A stretch of DNA of 64,000 bases from Methylobacillus arboreus. Lineage in GTDB: Bacteria; Pseudomonadota; Gammaproteobacteria; Burkholderiales; Methylophilaceae. Below the pieces are notes generated by a model. It did not search any database, was not told the DNA's origin, and was given only the letters and a program-made list of their open reading frames with translations. The translations under genes were made by a program, and so were the position numbers. Positions 38,775-48,798 of the stretch are shown one piece after another. The DNA lies in assembly GCF_020532725.1 (NCBI RefSeq), contig NZ_JAJAVC010000011.1, positions 470,448 through 534,447 of the forward strand, read 5' to 3'. Each line of letters begins with the position of its first letter. Within the stretch, counting starts at the first letter, position 1.

Positions 38775-41015
38775 TCAATTGGCGACGCAATCTACATAGT
38801 AATGCGCCTTGCCATCTACCACTTCTTTTACCAGGCCATGCACATCAGTCTCAAAGCCTGGGAAGCGTTCGTTGAACTCCCGAGCAAATTTCAGGTAGTT
38901 GATGATGACCTGATTGAAGCGCTCGCCAGGAATCAGCAGGGGAATGCCTGGTGGGTATGGTGTCAGCAATACGGCAGTGATCCTGCCTTCCAGCTCATCA
39001 ATCAGCACCCGGTCTATCTTGCGGTGCGCCACCTTGGCAAATGCATCGGTAGGTTTCATGGCCGGCACCATGTTGGATAGATACATTTCTGTCGTCAGGC
39101 GTGCCACATCATTGGCTGCATAGATTGCGTGGATATGCTTGCAAAGTTCTTGCAGGCCGATGCGCTCATAGCGCGGATGCTTGGCAACAAACTCGGGCAA
39201 TACCTTCCACAATGGCTGGTTCTTGTCGTAATCATCCTTGAATTGCTGTAGTGCCGTGACCATGGTGTTCCAGCGGCCTTTGGTAATGCCGATGGTGAAC
39301 ATGATGAAGAACGAGTAAAGGCCGGTTTTCTCTACAATCACGCCGTGCTCGGCCAGATATTTGGTGACGATGGCGGCGGGAATGCCGATTTCATCAGAGA
39401 ATGCGCCATCAACATCCAGGCCTGGCGTGATGATGGTGGCCTTGATCGGATCCAGCATGTTGAAGCCTTCGGCCAGGTTGCCAAACCCATGCCAGCGGTC
39501 GCCGGCCTTCAGCATCCAGGCTGCGCGTTCTTCTATGCCTTCTTCGGAAAGGTCAGTCGGCCCCCAGACCTTAAACCACCAGTCTGCTCCCCATTCCTCG
39601 TCCACCTTGCGCATGGCACGGCGGAAGTCCAGGGCTTCCATGATGGATTCTTCCACCAGGGCTGTGCCGCCGGGAGCTTCCATCATGGCAGCAGCGACGT
39701 CGCAGCTCGCAATGATCGAGTATTGCGGACTGGTGGACGTGTGCATGAGATAAGCCTCGTTGAAGAGGTCGCGGTCGAGCTGGATATCCAGTGCATCCTG
39801 CACCAGGATTTGCGAAGCCTGGCTCAAGCCAGCCAACAGCTTGTGCGTGGACTGGGTTGAAAATATCATGGATTCCTTGCAGCGCGGGCGATCTGCGCCG
39901 ATGGCATGGTAGTCGCCATAGAAATCATGGAAGGTGGCATGCGGCAGCCATGCTTCGTCGAAATGCAGGGTGTCGATCTTGCCGTCCAGCATTTCCTTGA
40001 TCTCTTCGACGTTGTACAACACGCCGTCATAAGTCGATTGCGTGATGGTCAGTACGCGGGGCTTGACGCTCTTGTCACCGATAAACGGGTTGGCTTCCAG
40101 TTTTTTCTGGATGTTCTCCCAGGAGAATTCTTCCTTGGGAATTGGCCCGATGATGCCGAAGTGATTGCGCGTCGGCATCAGGAAAATCGGGATGGCGCCG
40201 GTCATGATGATGGAGTGCAGCACCGACTTGTGGCAGTTGCGGTCGACGATCACGACATCGCCCGGGGCTACGGTGGAATTCCAGACGATCTTGTTCGAGG
40301 TCGAGGTGCCATTGGTGACAAAGTACAGATGGTCACAATTGAAGATGCGTGCGGCGTTGCGTTCAGAGGCTGCTACAGGGCCGGTGTGGTCGAGCAGTTG
40401 TCCCAGCTCATCTACTGCATTGCAGACGTCGGCGCGCAGCATGTTCTCGCCAAAGAACTGGTGGAACATCTGACCCACGGGCGATTTCAGGAAAGCTACA
40501 CCGCCGGAGTGTCCCGGGCAATGCCAGGAATAGGAGCCGTCTGCGGCATAGTGGGTCAGGGCGCGGAAGAAGGGCGGTGGCAGGCTGTCCAGGTAGGTAC
40601 GGGCCTCACGCACAATGTAGCGGGCCACGAATTCCGGCGTATCCTCGAACATATGGATGAAGCCGTTGAGCTCGCGCAATATCTCGTTGGGGATGTGACG
40701 CGATGTACGGGTTTCACCATGCAGGAAGATGGGGATTTCCTCATTGCGGAAGCGGATTTCATCCACGAAATTACGCAGGTTCTCCAGTGCTTCCGGCGAC
40801 TCCTCGATGAATTCCTCATCGTCTATCGACAATATGAAGGCCGATGCCCGGCTCTGCTGTTGCGCAAACGAGGTGAGGTCCCCATAGCTGGTGACGCCAA
40901 GCACTTCAAAACCTTCATTTTCAATGGCTTTGGCCAACACGCGGATGCCCAGGCCGGAAGAGTTTTCTGAGCGGAAGTCTTCGTCAATGATGACGACGGG
41001 AAAGCGGAATTTCAT
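38775..41015 (-). CDS. Orn/Lys/Arg decarboxylase, probably arginine decarboxylase
   Basis: A 746-residue PLP-dependent decarboxylase of the AdiA/LdcI/SpeC family. It has the N-terminal response-regulator-like wing (VVIIDEDFRSENSSGLGIRVL), the catalytic core with SWHCPGHSGGVAFLKSP, VVIVDRNCHKSVLHSIIMTGAIP, LHFDEAW and the PLP lysine in STQSTHKLLAGLSQ, and the C-terminal domain with TPYPPGIPLLIPGE. Which amino acid it uses cannot be fixed from motifs; its length is closest to AdiA. AGGAGG precedes the start. It probably feeds polyamine synthesis, as no antiporter gene for acid resistance is next to it. Confidence 0.87.
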   Translation of the reverse strand: MKFRFPVVIIDEDFRSENSSGLGIRVLAKAIENEGFEVLGVTSYGDLTSFAQQQSRASAFILSIDDEEFIEESPEALENLRNFVDEIRFRNEEIPIFLHGETRTSRHIPNEILRELNGFIHMFEDTPEFVARYIVREARTYLDSLPPPFFRALTHYAADGSYSWHCPGHSGGVAFLKSPVGQMFHQFFGENMLRADVCNAVDELGQLLDHTGPVAASERNAARIFNCDHLYFVTNGTSTSNKIVWNSTVAPGDVVIVDRNCHKSVLHSIIMTGAIPIFLMPTRNHFGIIGPIPKEEFSWENIQKKLEANPFIGDKSVKPRVLTITQSTYDGVLYNVEEIKEMLDGKIDTLHFDEAWLPHATFHDFYGDYHAIGADRPRCKESMIFSTQSTHKLLAGLSQASQILVQDALDIQLDRDLFNEAYLMHTSTSPQYSIIASCDVAAAMMEAPGGTALVEESIMEALDFRRAMRKVDEEWGADWWFKVWGPTDLSEEGIEERAAWMLKAGDRWHGFGNLAEGFNMLDPIKATIITPGLDVDGAFSDEIGIPAAIVTKYLAEHGVIVEKTGLYSFFIMFTIGITKGRWNTMVTALQQFKDDYDKNQPLWKVLPEFVAKHPRYERIGLQELCKHIHAIYAANDVARLTTEMYLSNMVPAMKPTDAFAKVAHRKIDRVLIDELEGRITAVLLTPYPPGIPLLIPGERFNQVIINYLKFAREFNERFPGFETDVHGLVKEVVDGKAHYYVDCVAN

Positions 41016-41063
41016 GAGGCCTCCTGAAGGCTGCCTTGGGATTGAAAAAAGCGGAATATAACA

Positions 41064-41103
41064 TACTCAACTGCGCTTGATATGACAAAGACGCAATTGA
41101 GTA
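41064..41103 (-). terminator. Possible terminator after dcd
   Basis: An imperfect 12-base stem (41064-41075 with 41092-41103, one mismatch) lies 13 bases after the dcd stop on the minus strand and is followed after about 15 bases by a C-T-rich run. It would separate dcd from the decarboxylase gene. Confidence 0.45.
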
Positions 41104-41116
41104 TTTGGGGTCTGGA

Positions 41117-41683
41117 TCAGATCTTTGGCAGGGTAACGCCAACCTGGCCCTGGTATTTGCCGCCACGGTCTTTATAGGATGTCTCGCATTCCTCGTCAGA
41201 CTCCAGGAACAGCACCTGGGCGCAGCCTTCACCTGCATAAATCTTGGCAGGCAACGGCGTTGTGTTGCTGAATTCCAGTGTGACATAGCCTTCCCATTCA
41301 GGTTCAAACGGGGTGACATTGACGATGATGCCGCAGCGGGCATAGGTGGATTTGCCCAGGCAGATAGTCAATACGCTGCGCGGGATACGGAAATATTCCA
41401 CGGTGCGCGCCAGGGCAAATGAGTTTGGTGGAATGATGCAGAAATCGTTATTGAATTCGACAAAGGAATTGGGATCGAAGTTCTTGGGATCGACGATAGT
41501 GCTATTGATATTGGTGAACACCTTGAATTCATTGGCGCAACGGATATCGTAGCCATAACTCGATGTGCCGTAGGAAACGATCTTCTGGCCGTTCACCTCA
41601 CGGATCAGGCTGGGCTCGAATGGCTCAATCATGCCATGCTGCTCGGCCATGCGGCGTATCCACTTGTCGGATTTGATGCTCAT
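41117..41683 (-). CDS. dcd: dCTP deaminase
   Basis: Converts dCTP to dUTP for dTMP synthesis. The 188 residues show [63 protein letters not shown] (with the catalytic Glu) and [25 protein letters not shown]. Mono-functional form, not fused to dUTPase. It lies 104 bases after zwf on the same strand; the gap holds a small inverted repeat (TAACCGG at 41727-41733 / CCGGTTA at 41751-41757). Confidence 0.95.
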   Translation of the reverse strand: MSIKSDKWIRRMAEQHGMIEPFEPSLIREVNGQKIVSYGTSSYGYDIRCANEFKVFTNINSTIVDPKNFDPNSFVEFNNDFCIIPPNSFALARTVEYFRIPRSVLTICLGKSTYARCGIIVNVTPFEPEWEGYVTLEFSNTTPLPAKIYAGEGCAQVLFLESDEECETSYKDRGGKYQGQVGVTLPKI

Positions 41684-41787
41684 GTAATGTTCTTCCGCTA
41701 GAAAGACAAAAAGCGAAGTTTGCGGATAACCGGCTTTTGCTGCCAGCTATCCGGTTAACTGCGCTTTGATCGGGTTGTCAAAAAGAG

Positions 41788-43266
41788 TTATTGCTTGTCG
41801 CCACCCAGCTTGATGCTGTAGCGCCAGAATTGATCTTCGTGTTCGAAAATCACCTTGGATGCTTCCGGGTCGCTGCTGCCTGCGGGGTACTGGAACACTG
41901 GCTTGCGATCCTTGGTCCAGGCTTCGATGACCGGGTCGACCAGGCGCCATTGCGCTTCCACTTCGCTGATATGCAGGTAAAGCGAGTTGTCGCCTTCCAT
42001 CAGGTTCAGCAGCAGGGCTTCATAGGCGTCGATGGTTTCATCGCCTTCCTGGCGATTGGCACCGTCAAGCTCGATCGTGCGGGTTGCGATATCGAGGCCT
42101 GGAATCTTGGACTGGATTTCCAGCTTGATGCTCTCGCGCGGCTGGATGCCGATGATCAGCCAGTTCTGGTCCTGACCGTTGCCCAGTTGCAATGGTGCCT
42201 TCTTGAAACGGATGGAAATCCGCGTGTCGGCCTCATGCAGGCGTTTGGCGGTGCGGATGTAGAAGGGCACGCCTTGCCAGCGAGGATTGTCGATGAACAG
42301 CTTGAGTGCGGCGTAGGTTTCCACCACGCTGCTGTTGTCGCCAAGTTCTTCCAGGTAGCCAGGGACTTTTTCGCCCTTGACTTCGCCAGCAGCGTATTGG
42401 GCGCGAAACGCATTCTTTTCCAGTTCGTTCACGGGAATAGGACGAATGGCTTCCAGCACCTTGATCTTCTCGGCACGGATATCGTCCGACCTCAGCGAGG
42501 CAGGCTGTTCCATGGCAGTCAGGGCCAGGGTCTGCAGCACATGGCTCTGGATCATGTCGCGCAGGGCACCGGTGGCATCATAGAACTGGGTACGCTCGCC
42601 CACGCCGAGCTGCTCGGTGTTGGTGATTTGCACGTGGTCGATGTAATTCTTGTTCCACAAAGGTTCGAGGATGGTATTGGCAAAGCGTTGCAGCATGATG
42701 TTCTGCAGTGCGGATTTGCCAAGGTAGTGGTCGATACGGTAGATCTGGCTTTCCTTGAGATGCTTGGTGATCGAGGATTGCAGTTCCTGCGCGGTCTTCA
42801 AGTCAGTGCCAAATGGTTTCTCGACCACGACACGGCGCCAGTACTTGTCTTCCTGGGTCAGGCCGACGCCAGCCAGTTGCTCGACAATGGTGGCAAAGTC
42901 GGAGGGGCGAACCGAGAGGAAATAGGCCAGGTTCTGCGGAAACACCGCTTCGTTTGATAAAGTTTCTTTCAGCCGGGTGAATGAAGTTGGGTCATCAGGC
43001 GGGTTGGCGTGGTAATGGTGACGTTCGATAAAACGTTTGAACACTGCCTGGTCATAACCCTTGGGGAATTTGGCATCCAGCATGCCTTTGATGTCGGCAA
43101 GCCAATCTTCGCGCGAAACCTGACCACGGCCAACAGAGAGGATTGCCATGTTCTCTGGCAAGCGGCCTGCCTGGTCAAGACGGAACAGGCCAGGCATGAG
43201 CTTGATGCGGGAGAGATTGCCGCTGGCGCCAAATAGGACAAGGGTACAGGGGTCTATGACTTTCAT
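41788..43266 (-). CDS. zwf: Glucose-6-phosphate 1-dehydrogenase
   Basis: First enzyme of the oxidative branch of the ribulose-monophosphate cycle; oxidises glucose 6-phosphate with NAD(P)+. Motifs: LVLFGASGNLSRIKLMPGLF (Rossmann; note GASGNLS where many have GATGDLA), VVVEKPFGTDLKTA and the active site RIDHYLGKSALQNIM. 492 residues. It follows gnd on the minus strand with a hairpin between, so the two may be expressed at different levels. Confidence 0.96.
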   Translation of the reverse strand: MKVIDPCTLVLFGASGNLSRIKLMPGLFRLDQAGRLPENMAILSVGRGQVSREDWLADIKGMLDAKFPKGYDQAVFKRFIERHHYHANPPDDPTSFTRLKETLSNEAVFPQNLAYFLSVRPSDFATIVEQLAGVGLTQEDKYWRRVVVEKPFGTDLKTAQELQSSITKHLKESQIYRIDHYLGKSALQNIMLQRFANTILEPLWNKNYIDHVQITNTEQLGVGERTQFYDATGALRDMIQSHVLQTLALTAMEQPASLRSDDIRAEKIKVLEAIRPIPVNELEKNAFRAQYAAGEVKGEKVPGYLEELGDNSSVVETYAALKLFIDNPRWQGVPFYIRTAKRLHEADTRISIRFKKAPLQLGNGQDQNWLIIGIQPRESIKLEIQSKIPGLDIATRTIELDGANRQEGDETIDAYEALLLNLMEGDNSLYLHISEVEAQWRLVDPVIEAWTKDRKPVFQYPAGSSDPEASKVIFEHEDQFWRYSIKLGGDKQ

Positions 43267-43300
43267 TCAGTGTTCTCTAAAAAAAGATTGATATCATAAA

Positions 43301-43322
43301 AGGCCATGCCTAAGCATGGCCT
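43301..43322 (-). terminator. Hairpin between gnd and zwf
   Basis: AGGCCATGC (43301-43309) / GCATGGCCT (43314-43322) with loop CTAA. On the minus strand it comes just after gnd and is followed by TTTTAT, so it may be a partial terminator or a 3' stabiliser that sets gnd and zwf at different levels. Confidence 0.6.
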
Positions 43323-43326
43323 GGGT

Positions 43327-44241
43327 TTATTGCTTGGTCTTGACTGCGTGGCCACCAAACGCGTTACGCATCAGGGAAAGCAGTTTGTAGCTATAGCCTT
43401 TGGAATCCTGGCTTCTGAAACGTGCTTGCAATGCCACGGTCAGCACTGGGGCTGCTACGCCTTGATCCACGGCTTCCACGACAGTCCAGCGGCCTTCGCC
43501 TGAGTCGGCAACATACGGTTCAATCGATGACAGTTCCTGGTCATGCGCCAGCGCTTCTGCTGTCAGGTCGAGCAGCCAGCTACGGACCACGGAGCCATGA
43601 CGCCAGAGCTCGGTAATCTGTGCCAGGTCCAGGCCAAACTCTTCCTTGCCCTTGAGCAGATCCAGGCCTTCGGCGAAGGCTTGCATCATGCCGTATTCAA
43701 TGCCGTTGTGTATCATCTTGGTGAAGTGGCCGGAGCCGATGGGTCCGACGTGTGCCCAGCCGCGGTCTTCATGCGTGAGCGCCTTGGCAATTGGTTCGAT
43801 GATGTCGGCAGCTTCTTTGGCGCCGCCGTACATCAGGCAGTAACCATTGTCCAGGCCCCAGATGCCGCCGGAAGTACCGCAGTCGATAAAGTATATGCCT
43901 TGCTCGGCCAGCCACGCGCCACGGCGCTGGCTGTGCTTGTAATTCGAGTTGCCACCATCGACAATAATGTCACCCTTGCTGAGCAAGGGAGCCAGATCCT
44001 TGATCTGGTTTTCAGTAATTTCACCGCTAGGCAGCATGATCCAAACAATCTTCTGGGGTTCGCCCGAGAGCTTGGCAACGGCATCTTCAACCGAGTGGGC
44101 TGGAATCAAACCGTTGGTCAGGGATATCTGGTTCACTGCATCTTGATTGAAGTCAAAGCCGACGACTTCGATACCGTGCTTCAGGAGGCGGCGCGCCATG
44201 TTGCCACCCATTTTTCCTAGACCGATTATTGCAAGTTTCAT
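43327..44241 (-). CDS. gnd: 6-phosphogluconate dehydrogenase (decarboxylating), short form
   Basis: Oxidatively decarboxylates 6-phosphogluconate to ribulose 5-phosphate, releasing CO2 in the dissimilatory RuMP cycle. The 304-residue chain is the short YqeC/GndA-type form rather than the ~470-residue enzyme. Rossmann start IIGLGKMGGNMARRLL; the second strand ends VVGFDFNQDA, an Asp that favours NAD+. Catalytic regions: FIDCGTSGGIWGLDNGYCLMYGG and the Lys in GSGHFTKMIHNGIEYGMMQA. Divergent from pgl, convergent order with zwf downstream. Confidence 0.93.
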   Translation of the reverse strand: MKLAIIGLGKMGGNMARRLLKHGIEVVGFDFNQDAVNQISLTNGLIPAHSVEDAVAKLSGEPQKIVWIMLPSGEITENQIKDLAPLLSKGDIIVDGGNSNYKHSQRRGAWLAEQGIYFIDCGTSGGIWGLDNGYCLMYGGAKEAADIIEPIAKALTHEDRGWAHVGPIGSGHFTKMIHNGIEYGMMQAFAEGLDLLKGKEEFGLDLAQITELWRHGSVVRSWLLDLTAEALAHDQELSSIEPYVADSGEGRWTVVEAVDQGVAAPVLTVALQARFRSQDSKGYSYKLLSLMRNAFGGHAVKTKQ

Positions 44242-44367
44242 TGAATTTTTTCCTTGATGAGGAGAATGCCATCTTCCTTTTGGGTAAGACTTTTGGGGTA
44301 AGATGAACTTAGTTGATAATTAAGATCAGCGTATAGCCAGACAATTATAACGTGAAGGTTTTATATC

Positions 44368-45075
44368 ATGCAAAATACAACACAATCCCTGGTGGTCAAT
44401 AACCAGGTGAGCCGATGGCAGGTGTTCACGGCACAAGAGGCGCTGTATAGCAGCGCTGTCCAGTATATAGAAGAAGCAGCCCGCAATGCGATCGCCGGAC
44501 ATGGAAAGTTCAGTATCGTGCTTGCAGGAGGCAGCACACCCAAGAGCATCTACCAGTTGCTGCCCAAGATAGATACTGACTGGAGCAAGTGGCACGTGTA
44601 TTACGGCGATGATCGTTGCCTGCCGCCCGAGCATGAGGAGCGTAACAGCTTGATGGCGCATGAGGCCTGGCTCAAGCATGTGGCGATTCCTTCTGCGCAA
44701 ATACACGATATTCCTGCCGAGCGTGGCCCGGTAGAAGCCGCAGAAGCTTATAGCCAGACTCTGGCGGATGCGGGTGAGTTTGACCTGGTACTGTTGGGGC
44801 TGGGCGAGGATGGTCATACTGCTAGCCTGTTCCCTGGACACAGCTGGGATGACAACCAGCCAGCCGTGTCGGTGTTCGACGCGCCCAAACCGCCACCGGA
44901 ACGGGTTTCCATTAGCGCCGGCCGCTTGAGCCATGCGCGGGAGGTGATATTTTTTGTGACTGGCGCCGGCAAGCAGGAAGCGGTAGATAGCTGGCGCCGC
45001 GGCGAGGCCATCCCTGCTAGCCTGATCAAGCCCAGAAACGGCGTGGATATTTATATATTCGGCGTGAATATCTAA
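44368..45075 (+). CDS. pgl: 6-phosphogluconolactonase
   Basis: Hydrolyses 6-phosphogluconolactone between Zwf and Gnd. The 235 residues follow the SOL/DevB family: FSIVLAGGSTPKSIYQLLPK, WHVYYGDDRCLPPEHEERNSLMA, FDLVLLGLGEDGHTASLFPGH and ISAGRLSHAREVIFFVTGAGKQEAV. It is on the opposite strand from gnd and zwf, facing away across a 126-base gap that must hold both promoters. Confidence 0.95.
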   Translation: MQNTTQSLVVNNQVSRWQVFTAQEALYSSAVQYIEEAARNAIAGHGKFSIVLAGGSTPKSIYQLLPKIDTDWSKWHVYYGDDRCLPPEHEERNSLMAHEAWLKHVAIPSAQIHDIPAERGPVEAAEAYSQTLADAGEFDLVLLGLGEDGHTASLFPGHSWDDNQPAVSVFDAPKPPPERVSISAGRLSHAREVIFFVTGAGKQEAVDSWRRGEAIPASLIKPRNGVDIYIFGVNI

Positions 45076-45109
45076 ATCAAAAGCCCACGGCAATCGTGGG
45101 CTTTTGATT
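45075..45109. terminator. Bidirectional terminator between pgl and apbC
   Basis: A perfect 15-base stem (45075-45089 with 45095-45109) and loop GCAAT, with A/T-rich ends on both sides. It starts at the last base of pgl and ends two bases before apbC's stop. Confidence 0.9.
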
Positions 45110-45110
45110 A

Positions 45111-46199
45111 TCAGGAGCTTTGTATCACGATGTTCGGGAACTTGCTGCTGTAGTCCTGACTCAGGCCTGCAAGTTTGACGGCTGCCCGGCGGGCGATCGT
45201 TTTGTAAATGCCTGCAATCTGCCCAGCCGGGTCGGCGACAACAGTGGGTTTGCCGCCGTCGGTTTCTTCGCGGATACGGATATCCAGCGGCAGGCTGCCC
45301 AGTAGTTCCGTGTTGTAGTCGGCACACATTTTGGCAGCCCCACCTGCACCGAAGATATGTTCCTCATGCCCGCATTGCGAGCAGATATGCGTGCTCATGT
45401 TTTCCACGATGCCTAGGATGGGAATGCCGACCTTCTCGAACATTTTAAGCCCCTTGCGGGCATCCAGCAGGGCGATGTCCTGTGGTGTGGTGACGATGAT
45501 AGCGCCTGTCACCGGCACTTTTTGCGCTAGTGTGAGCTGGATGTCGCCGGTGCCGGGCGGCAGGTCAACCACGAGATAATCAAGATCCTTCCAGCGGGTG
45601 TCGCGCAATAATTGCTCCAGGGCACCCACTACCATGGGGCCGCGCCAGACCATGGGAGTATCCACGTCGATCAGGAAGCCGATGGACATGGCCTGGACGC
45701 CGTAGTGTTCCAGCGGTTCCATGCTTTTGCCGTCAATGCTCTCAGGCTTGCCGCTCAGGCCCAGCATTTGTGGCTGCGAGGGGCCGTAGATGTCTGCATC
45801 AAGAATACCGACGCGCGCGCCTTCTGCTGCCAGTGCCAATGCCAGGTTCACGGCGGTGGTGGACTTGCCTACGCCACCTTTGCCAGAGGCGACTGCAATG
45901 ATGTTTTTGACGTTGGGGAGCAGTTGCACGCCTCGCTGCACTTTGTGCGAGACAATGCGGCTGGTGACGCCGACCGTGACATTGCCAACATCCGGCAGGG
46001 TTTTCACTGCCTGTTCCGCCAATGCCCTGATCTCGCTGACGATACTCTGTGCCGGGTAATCAAGCACGATGTCGACAGAGACATGGCTGCCATTGATTGC
46101 GATGTGGCGGACGGACTTGCTGCTGACAAAATCCTTACCGGTATTGGGATCGATAACGGCCCGGAGCGTATCCTGCACCTGAGATTCGGTAAGTGGCAT
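45111..46199 (-). CDS. apbC: Iron-sulfur cluster carrier protein ApbC (Mrp/NBP35 family)
   Basis: P-loop ATPase that carries [4Fe-4S] clusters to target proteins. N-terminal MIP18/DUF59 domain (residues ~1-85: SVDIVLDYPAQSIVSEIRALAE), then the deviant Walker A IIAVASGKGGVGKSTTAVNLAL, ILDADIYGPSQP, LVVDLPPGTGDIQLTL, and the cluster-binding CxxC in STHICSQCGHEEHIFG. 362 residues. Divergent from metG, as in many beta- and gammaproteobacteria. Confidence 0.95.
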   Translation of the reverse strand: MPLTESQVQDTLRAVIDPNTGKDFVSSKSVRHIAINGSHVSVDIVLDYPAQSIVSEIRALAEQAVKTLPDVGNVTVGVTSRIVSHKVQRGVQLLPNVKNIIAVASGKGGVGKSTTAVNLALALAAEGARVGILDADIYGPSQPQMLGLSGKPESIDGKSMEPLEHYGVQAMSIGFLIDVDTPMVWRGPMVVGALEQLLRDTRWKDLDYLVVDLPPGTGDIQLTLAQKVPVTGAIIVTTPQDIALLDARKGLKMFEKVGIPILGIVENMSTHICSQCGHEEHIFGAGGAAKMCADYNTELLGSLPLDIRIREETDGGKPTVVADPAGQIAGIYKTIARRAAVKLAGLSQDYSSKFPNIVIQSS

Positions 46200-46315
46200 G
46201 AGGAGCTTTCCTGCAAGATTCTTGGAAAGGGCATTCTAGCGCATGCGGATTGCTTATGTGAAACCGTGGCAGTTTGCTAGAATGCAGGATTATCTTGTTG
46301 CCCATCATTTTCACT

Positions 46316-48373
46316 ATGTCCGGAAATACGTCCTCGAACGCGCCACGCAAAATCCTTGTCACTTCCGCCTTGCCGTATGCCAATGGCAGCATCCACCTCG
46401 GCCATATGGTGGAATATGTGCAGAGCGATGTCTGGGTGCGTTTCCAGAAGATGCAAGGGCATACCGTGCATTATGTCTGTGCCGATGATACGCACGGCAC
46501 GCCTATCATGCTGCGTGCAGAGAAAGAAGGCATCACACCGGAAGAACTGATCAACCGTGTTCATGCTGAGCACTATGCCGATTTCAGCGATTTTCTCGTG
46601 ACTTTTGACAATTACTATTCCACCAACTCCGAGGAGAACCGCGAGCTTTCCAGCCGTATTTACCGAGAACTCAAGTCCAACGGCAAGATCGCGATACGCA
46701 CGATCGAGCAATATTTTGACCCGGTGAAGCAGATGTTCCTGCCCGACCGTTTCATCAAGGGCGAGTGCCCGAAGTGTCATGCCAAGGACCAATATGGCGA
46801 TTCCTGTGAATCTTGCGGGACCACTTACAGCCCCACCGAATTGATTGAGCCATATTCAGCCGTATCCGGCGCGCCACCGGTGCGCAAGGAAACCGAGCAT
46901 TACTTCTTCAAGCTGAGTGAATGCGAGAACTTCCTCAGGGAATGGACGCGCTCCGGCACACTGCAGCCGGAAGCCGCCAACAAAATGGGCGAGTGGTTCG
47001 CTTCAGGACTTTCGGACTGGGATATTTCGCGCGACGCGCCTTATTTCGGCTTCGAGATTCCCGACGCGCCGGGCAAGTATTTCTATGTCTGGCTGGATGC
47101 GCCTATCGGCTACATGGCGAGTTTCAAGAACCTGGCGACGCGAGAAGGTTTGGATTTCGGCGAATACTGGAAAGCGGACAGCCAGGCCGAGCTTTATCAC
47201 TTCATCGGCAAGGACATCCTTTACTTCCATGCGCTGTTCTGGCCGGCAACATTGAAATTCTCAGGTTATCGCCAGCCAACGCAGATATTTGCCCATGGTT
47301 TCCTTACCGTCAATGGCGAAAAAATGTCCAAGTCGCGCGGCACTTTCATCACCGCGCGCAGCTATCTTGACCATGTGAAGAATCCTGAATATCTGCGCTA
47401 TTACTATGCTGCCAAGCTAAACGGCACCATGGAGGATATCGACCTCAATCTTGAGGATTTTGTCGCGCGCGTGAATAGCGACCTAGTGGGGAAATACATC
47501 AATATTGCCAGCCGTACCGCTGGGTTCATTGCCAAGCGTTTTGACGGAAAACTGGCTGCAGTGGAGAACAACGCTGTGATTGCGGAGTTGCGCAGTGCAG
47601 CCGATAGTATCCGCGACAGTTTCCATAATCGTGATACCGCGCGAGCCTTGCGCGATATCATGGCGCTGGCTGACAAGGCCAATGCCTATGTGGCGGAAAA
47701 TGCGCCGTGGGAAATTGCAAAGCAGCCGGAAAAAAGTGCGGCACTGCATGAAGTATGCTCGGTTTCACTGGAAGCGTTCCGTTTGCTGACCTTGTATCTC
47801 AAGCCTATATTGCCCCAACTGGCGCAGTCCATCGAGACGTTCCTCAATATCAGCCCGCTGACTTGGGGCGATATTGATCGTCCATTGCCTGCCGGGCACG
47901 AGATTCAGGCATATCAGCACCTGATTACCCGTATTGACCCCAAGCTGGTGGAAGCCATGGTGGAAGCCAACAAGGAGTCCATGCAACCTCAAGCGGCAAG
48001 CCAGCCGCAAAAGCAGTCTCAGGATGCCATAGCGGAAGAAACCGGCTATATCTCAATTGATGACTTTGCCAAGGTAGACCTGCGCATTGCTCGCATCGCC
48101 AATGCCGAGCATGTGGAAGGCGCGGAGAAGCTGCTCAGGCTGACCCTCGATATTGGCGAGGAAAAGCCGCGCCAGGTGTTTGCCGGTATCAAGTCAGCCT
48201 ATGATCCTGAAAGCCTTAAGGGTCGGTTGACTGTGATGGTGGTCAACCTCGCACCGCGCAAAATGAAGTTCGGCCTGTCCGAGGGCATGGTGCTGGCTGC
48301 CAGCGACGAGCGGGGCGGGCCTTTTATCCTATCTCCTGACAGCGGGGCGCAGCCCGGCATGCAGGTTAAGTAA
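46316..48373 (+). CDS. metG: Methionyl-tRNA synthetase
   Basis: Charges tRNA-Met. Motifs: [19 protein letters not shown] (HIGH motif as HLGH), a zinc-binding knuckle [30 protein letters not shown] (KMSKS) and a C-terminal EMAPII-like tRNA-binding domain from about 575 ([30 protein letters not shown]). ATG 46316 gives the normal start MSGNTSS followed by [11 protein letters not shown]; the longer frame from 46274 is not supported. 685 residues. Confidence 0.96.
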   Translation: MSGNTSSNAPRKILVTSALPYANGSIHLGHMVEYVQSDVWVRFQKMQGHTVHYVCADDTHGTPIMLRAEKEGITPEELINRVHAEHYADFSDFLVTFDNYYSTNSEENRELSSRIYRELKSNGKIAIRTIEQYFDPVKQMFLPDRFIKGECPKCHAKDQYGDSCESCGTTYSPTELIEPYSAVSGAPPVRKETEHYFFKLSECENFLREWTRSGTLQPEAANKMGEWFASGLSDWDISRDAPYFGFEIPDAPGKYFYVWLDAPIGYMASFKNLATREGLDFGEYWKADSQAELYHFIGKDILYFHALFWPATLKFSGYRQPTQIFAHGFLTVNGEKMSKSRGTFITARSYLDHVKNPEYLRYYYAAKLNGTMEDIDLNLEDFVARVNSDLVGKYINIASRTAGFIAKRFDGKLAAVENNAVIAELRSAADSIRDSFHNRDTARALRDIMALADKANAYVAENAPWEIAKQPEKSAALHEVCSVSLEAFRLLTLYLKPILPQLAQSIETFLNISPLTWGDIDRPLPAGHEIQAYQHLITRIDPKLVEAMVEANKESMQPQAASQPQKQSQDAIAEETGYISIDDFAKVDLRIARIANAEHVEGAEKLLRLTLDIGEEKPRQVFAGIKSAYDPESLKGRLTVMVVNLAPRKMKFGLSEGMVLAASDERGGPFILSPDSGAQPGMQVK

Positions 48374-48382
48374 GTAACCATC

Positions 48383-48416
48383 AAAAACAAAGCCCCTGGA
48401 TAGGGGCTTTGTTTTT
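48383..48416. terminator. Bidirectional terminator after metG
   Basis: A 15-base perfect stem (48383-48397 with 48402-48416) with a four-base loop, A-rich before and T-rich after. It serves metG and the convergent comEA-like gene. Confidence 0.92.
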
Positions 48417-48436
48417 ATGAAACGTGAACGCATGTC

Positions 48437-48736
48437 TTATTTCTTGTCAGCCTTGGCCGCAGTTTTCTCTGCTTTTGGAGGCTTGCCTGCGGTGAGTTCG
48501 CTACGCAAACTATCTACGCTTTTCTTGCCAAACCCCTTAACGTTACCCAAGTCGTCCACTGACTTGAACGCGCCATTGGCCTTTCGGTAGTCAACAATCG
48601 CCTGGGCTTTTGCCGGTCCTATGCCCTTGACGGATTCCAGTTCGGTGACTGAGGCTGAATTAAGGTCAATTGCTGCCATGGCATTGAATGTCAACCCAAG
48701 TGAGATCAGGACTGCAAGCAATAATGATTTCTTCAT
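48437..48736 (-). CDS. ComEA-like helix-hairpin-helix protein, exported
   Basis: A 99-residue periplasmic DNA-binding protein: signal peptide ([18 protein letters not shown]), then a pair of helix-hairpin-helix units ([28 protein letters not shown] and [19 protein letters not shown]) and a Lys/Ala tail. In competent bacteria ComEA binds incoming DNA in the periplasm. Small proteins of this form are common in betaproteobacteria; whether competence exists here cannot be judged. Confidence 0.88.
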   Translation of the reverse strand: MKKSLLLAVLISLGLTFNAMAAIDLNSASVTELESVKGIGPAKAQAIVDYRKANGAFKSVDDLGNVKGFGKKSVDSLRSELTAGKPPKAEKTAAKADKK

Positions 48737-48798
48737 GATGGTCTCCTTAAATAGTGTGGTAGAACTCCCTGTTGTTCCCAGGTCGGACCATCATATTC

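Noticed and set aside
39906-40970. 354-codon plus-strand open frame inside the decarboxylase gene
   Set aside because: It lies wholly antisense to a gene with intact PLP motifs; its own product shows no domain.
41791-42957. 388-codon plus-strand open frame inside zwf
   Set aside because: Shadow of a conserved gene in GC-rich DNA; no recognisable motif and no ribosome site.
46240-46316. Sigma-70 promoter for metG with TGCTAGAAT as extended -10
   Set aside because: The nearest -35-like TTGCTT is about 22 bases away, too far for a confident call.
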